A stretch of 64,000 nt of DNA from an uncultured Prevotellaceae bacterium (GTDB lineage: Bacteria > Bacteroidota > Bacteroidia > Bacteroidales > Bacteroidaceae). Below the pieces are notes generated by a model, which ran no database searches, had not been told where the DNA came from, and was given only the letters and a program-made list of their open reading frames with translations. Position numbers and translations under genes: made by a program. The stretch spans positions 1 through 64,000 of the forward strand of contig CAMVKN010000010.1 in NCBI GenBank assembly GCA_947168045.1, given 5' to 3'. Below are positions 61,111-64,000 of this stretch, one piece after another. Within the stretch, counting starts at the first letter, position 1. Every line of letters begins with the position of its first letter.

Positions 61111-64000
61111 ATGAACAGAAGAATAGATTTTTTCCTGCCTGCCGATGAGCAGCCGACCACACAAGGCGTCATCGAGCAGCTGCAAGGCGACCCTGTGGTG
61201 AGGGCCATTTTCCAACAGACCATTGAGAGCCAGCCCAGCAGTGCCTCCCTGCGCGCGATAGCAGCGAAGGCGAAGGCCGACTATACCGTCATCGTTACCA
61301 AGCCTACAGCACTCGTCCTTGGCCAGGGTGCCCTGTGCCGCATGGCGCGCGTGGCCGACGACAGTGGCGCTGCCATGGTCTATGCGGACCGGATAGAGCG
61401 GAAGGCGGACGCTGAAGGATGGAAGGACACCAGGCATCCCGTCATCGACTACCAGCAAGGCTCCATCCGCGACGACTTCGACTTCGGGTCGCTGCTGCTG
61501 GTACGCACCTGTCTGCTGAAACAGTGGGCGAAGGAGCATGCTGATACATCTTATATATACAGTGGCCTCTACGACCTGCGACTGTGGCTGAGCCGTCATG
61601 GCGACCTGCTGCATCTGAACGAGTACCTCTATACTGAGGTGGAGGACGACCAGCGTCTGTCAGGCGAGAAACAGTTTGACTATGTCAATCCCGCCAACCG
61701 TGAGGTGCAGATAGAGCGCGAGCTGGTGGCTACCAGTCATCTGAAGGCCATCAGTGCGCTCATCGACACGTCGGCATACGTCGAGGTGGACCATCAAGAG
61801 CAGGCCTTCCCCGTTGAGGCTTCGGTCATCATTCCCGTCTTCAACCGTGCCCGCACCATTGCCGATGCCGTGAACAGCGCGCTGGAACAGCAGACCTCTT
61901 TCCCCTTCAACGTCATCGTGGTCGACAACCATAGCACCGACGGCACCACCGACATCCTGTCCAGTATGTCGCGTTGTCAACGCGACAACCCCCTCGTCCA
62001 CCTGTGCCCTGAGCGCACCGATCTGGGCATCGGCGGCTGCTGGAACATGGCTGTCAGCGACCCGCGTTGCGGACGCTTTGCCGTTCAGCTGGACAGCGAC
62101 GACCTGTACTCGTCGCCGCACACCCTGCAGCGCATCGTCGATGCCTTCCGTCAGCAGAAGGCCGCCATGGTGGTGGGCAGTTACCGCATCTGCAACTTCA
62201 AGCTCGAGACCCTGCCGCCGGGACTCATCGACCACCGCGAGTGGACCGACGAGAACGGCCCAAACAATGCCCTGCGCATCAACGGACTGGGCGCTCCCCG
62301 TGCCTTCTTCACGCCGCTGCTGCGCCAGATGCCGCTGCCCAACACCAGCTATGGCGAGGACTATGCCGCCGGACTGGCTTTCTCGCGGCGCTATCGCATC
62401 GGCCGCATCTACGACGAGCTCTACTTGTGCCGCCGGTGGGAAGGCAATAGCGATGCCGCCCTCAGCGTGGAGCGCGTCAATCAGAACAACCTCTACAAGG
62501 ACCGTCTGCGCACCCTGGAGATAGCGGCGCGACAGCGCATGAACCGAGACGAACAGGGCGAGCAGCGTGAGGAGCGCACCGCCGTGGAGCGTTTCTTCGA
62601 CCGCCAGCTGGTACAGTGGCCAGAGGCGCTGCAGAACTACCGCCGTCTGACCGATGTGCAAACCAAGGAGCTGCACGTGGGACAGCTGACGCTCCGTGTG
62701 CAGTATAACCCGGCACGTATTCGCAGCACGGGTGCCGCCATGACCCCTCAGGCGCTGGCCGAGCGCCCCTGTTTCCTGTGTGCCGGCAATCGTCCGTCAG
62801 CCCAGCTCACAGTCAGCCTCAAGCCGCAGGGCTCAGCCCTCGAACTGCTCGTCAACCCTTACCCCATCCTGCCCATGCACTTCACGCTGCCCATGCGGCA
62901 GCACCAGCCACAGCGCATACAGCCGCTTTATGGCGAGATGTTGGCACTGCTGATGAAGCATCCGCAGCTGACGGTGTTCTATAATGGTCCCCACTGTGGG
63001 GCCTCGGCTCCTGACCATGCCCATCTTCAGGCTGTCGGCACTGGCCTGTTGCCCTTGCAGCAGGAGTGGCCCCGGCTGCAGCGTAGTCTGACCACCGTGG
63101 TGCAGGCCGCCCCCGATGCCCTGCTGGCCACCATCGACGACTATCCCTGTGCCGCCATCCTCATCCGCACCAAGGGCAAGAAGTCCAGCGAGCGCCTGTT
63201 TGCCCGGCTCTGCGATGCCCTGCCACCGCAGGAGGAAGAGCCGATGATGAATGTCGTGGCATGGCAGCAGGACGGCGACCTGCTGACCGTGGTGTTCCCG
63301 CGTAGGAAGCATCGTCCTGACTGCTACTATGCCCAGGGCGACGCACAGATGATGGTCAGCCCCGGAGCCATTGACATGGCGGGGCTGCTGATTACGCCGC
63401 GCGAGGAGGACTTCACGAAGATGGACAGCCAGAAGGCCGTCGACATGCTGACGGAGTGTGCCCTCGACAGCAGCCAGCTGAAGGATGTCTGCACCAAGCT
63501 GGCCGCGCCGGCAGCGGCCTCGTCGGTCATTGCTTCGCGGCTGAAGCTGCCACCAACTGTCTCCGTTGGCATCGTCAGCGCACAGTGCATCGACTTCTGC
63601 CTGAACGACATCTATCAGGCCAAGGGCGAGAGCATCAGCGGGCAGCAGACGGTGAAGCTGGCCGAAGGCGGACTGATGTGGCGCGGACAACAGTATCGCG
63701 AGCTGCGCTTCACCCCGCAGTCGGCTGACACGGGCACCTTCACGCTCAACGATGTGGTCATCGGCAATGGCTTCCACTGGGAGCGTCGACAGCAGCAGAC
63801 GTTCTTCGGCACACTGCGCCTGCTGGTGGAGGCCGACGAGGTAGTGGCCATCAATGAGCTGCCGGTGGAGAGCTATCTGGAGAGTGTCATCAGCAGTGAG
63901 ATGAGTGCCAGCTCGTCGGCGGAGCTGCTCAAGGCACATGCCGTCATCAGTCGCTCATGGCTGCTCTTCCAGATGCAGAAGCGCAAGGAGGAGAGTGGCC
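61111..64000 (+). CDS. GT2 glycosyltransferase-HIT/VTC2-like phosphorylase-SpoIID fusion, partial at the window end
   Basis: An uninterrupted frame of 963 codons runs off the window. Residues 1-230 are a degenerate glycosyltransferase-like region. A GT2 domain (about 233-450) has [14 protein letters not shown] and [10 protein letters not shown] (DxD). A HIT-superfamily domain resembling GalT/GDP-galactose phosphorylase (DUF4922) follows (about 530-800), with [22 protein letters not shown] and the active-site triad HAHLQ. From about 900 a SpoIID/LytB domain begins ([26 protein letters not shown]). There is no signal peptide at the N-terminus. Divergent from the sugar-nucleotide operon. Role unknown; the domains suggest handling NDP-sugars and cell-wall glycans. 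Confidence 0.8.
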   Translation, partial: MNRRIDFFLPADEQPTTQGVIEQLQGDPVVRAIFQQTIESQPSSASLRAIAAKAKADYTVIVTKPTALVLGQGALCRMARVADDSGAAMVYADRIERKADAEGWKDTRHPVIDYQQGSIRDDFDFGSLLLVRTCLLKQWAKEHADTSYIYSGLYDLRLWLSRHGDLLHLNEYLYTEVEDDQRLSGEKQFDYVNPANREVQIERELVATSHLKAISALIDTSAYVEVDHQEQAFPVEASVIIPVFNRARTIADAVNSALEQQTSFPFNVIVVDNHSTDGTTDILSSMSRCQRDNPLVHLCPERTDLGIGGCWNMAVSDPRCGRFAVQLDSDDLYSSPHTLQRIVDAFRQQKAAMVVGSYRICNFKLETLPPGLIDHREWTDENGPNNALRINGLGAPRAFFTPLLRQMPLPNTSYGEDYAAGLAFSRRYRIGRIYDELYLCRRWEGNSDAALSVERVNQNNLYKDRLRTLEIAARQRMNRDEQGEQREERTAVERFFDRQLVQWPEALQNYRRLTDVQTKELHVGQLTLRVQYNPARIRSTGAAMTPQALAERPCFLCAGNRPSAQLTVSLKPQGSALELLVNPYPILPMHFTLPMRQHQPQRIQPLYGEMLALLMKHPQLTVFYNGPHCGASAPDHAHLQAVGTGLLPLQQEWPRLQRSLTTVVQAAPDALLATIDDYPCAAILIRTKGKKSSERLFARLCDALPPQEEEPMMNVVAWQQDGDLLTVVFPRRKHRPDCYYAQGDAQMMVSPGAIDMAGLLITPREEDFTKMDSQKAVDMLTECALDSSQLKDVCTKLAAPAAASSVIASRLKLPPTVSVGIVSAQCIDFCLNDIYQAKGESISGQQTVKLAEGGLMWRGQQYRELRFTPQSADTGTFTLNDVVIGNGFHWERRQQQTFFGTLRLLVEADEVVAINELPVESYLESVISSEMSASSSAELLKAHAVISRSWLLFQMQKRKEESG

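Noticed and set aside
61660..62676. 338-codon minus-strand frame near the right end
   Set aside because: It is antisense to the GT2 domain of the large fusion, which has DxD and HIT motifs in the correct frame.

Overview
The window comes from a Bacteroidota chromosome, most likely a plant-fibre-degrading member of the Prevotellaceae with GC content well above one half. The evidence is Bacteroidota-type promoters (TTTG, 19-20 bp, TAnnTTTG), A-rich leaders instead of Shine-Dalgarno sites, long multidomain secreted CAZymes with a short conserved C-terminal tail, BspA-type leucine-rich repeats, and housekeeping proteins (argS, ispH, meaB, ribD, trmB, aroB) of Bacteroidota type. No tRNA, rRNA, CRISPR array, phage or complete insertion sequence was seen.

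Region 1 (1-28.3 kb) is a pectin and glucuronoxylan degradation locus without a SusC/SusD pair. A LytTR response regulator overlaps a GH115 alpha-glucuronidase. Two large secreted glycoside hydrolases follow on the minus strand. Divergent from them run a two-domain acetyl esterase, a PL11 rhamnogalacturonan lyase and a lone trpF, then a GH28-GH105-six-hairpin fusion, a PL1 pectate lyase and a CE8 pectin methylesterase. Three ATCG-N4-CGAT dyads sit in the divergent control region at 9.8 kb.

Region 2 (28.5-43 kb) is mixed: aroB, an outer-membrane barrel protein, ilvE, trmB, a BspA-like LRR protein, rubrerythrin, clpB, a 481-bp non-coding element with terminal inverted repeats, and a BlaI/M56-peptidase pair with two operator-like palindromes around its promoter. 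Region 3 (43-53.5 kb, minus strand) looks like one operon: alpha-2-macroglobulin-like protein, DUF1573 protein, meaB, ispH, GH20 hexosaminidase. Region 4 (53.7-64 kb) holds argS and an RNase H, and on the minus strand an operon of a galacturonokinase-like GHMP kinase, sugar-phosphate nucleotidyltransferase, UDP-glucuronate 4-epimerase, an RNA methyltransferase and ribD. Divergent from this is a giant ORF, cut by the window end, fusing a GT2 glycosyltransferase, a HIT/VTC2-like phosphorylase domain and a SpoIID domain.

Two things stand out. The kinase-nucleotidyltransferase-epimerase set would let the cell turn galacturonate, the main product of the pectin locus, directly into UDP-GalA and UDP-GlcA, as plants do. 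The window is also littered with several families of short repeats: 7-nt tandem repeats with a CTC/GAG every seventh position, and small GC-rich palindromes. They lie between genes but also in frame inside core enzymes (aroB, trpF, ispH, argS, clpB, an RNA methyltransferase), where they add extra peptides.
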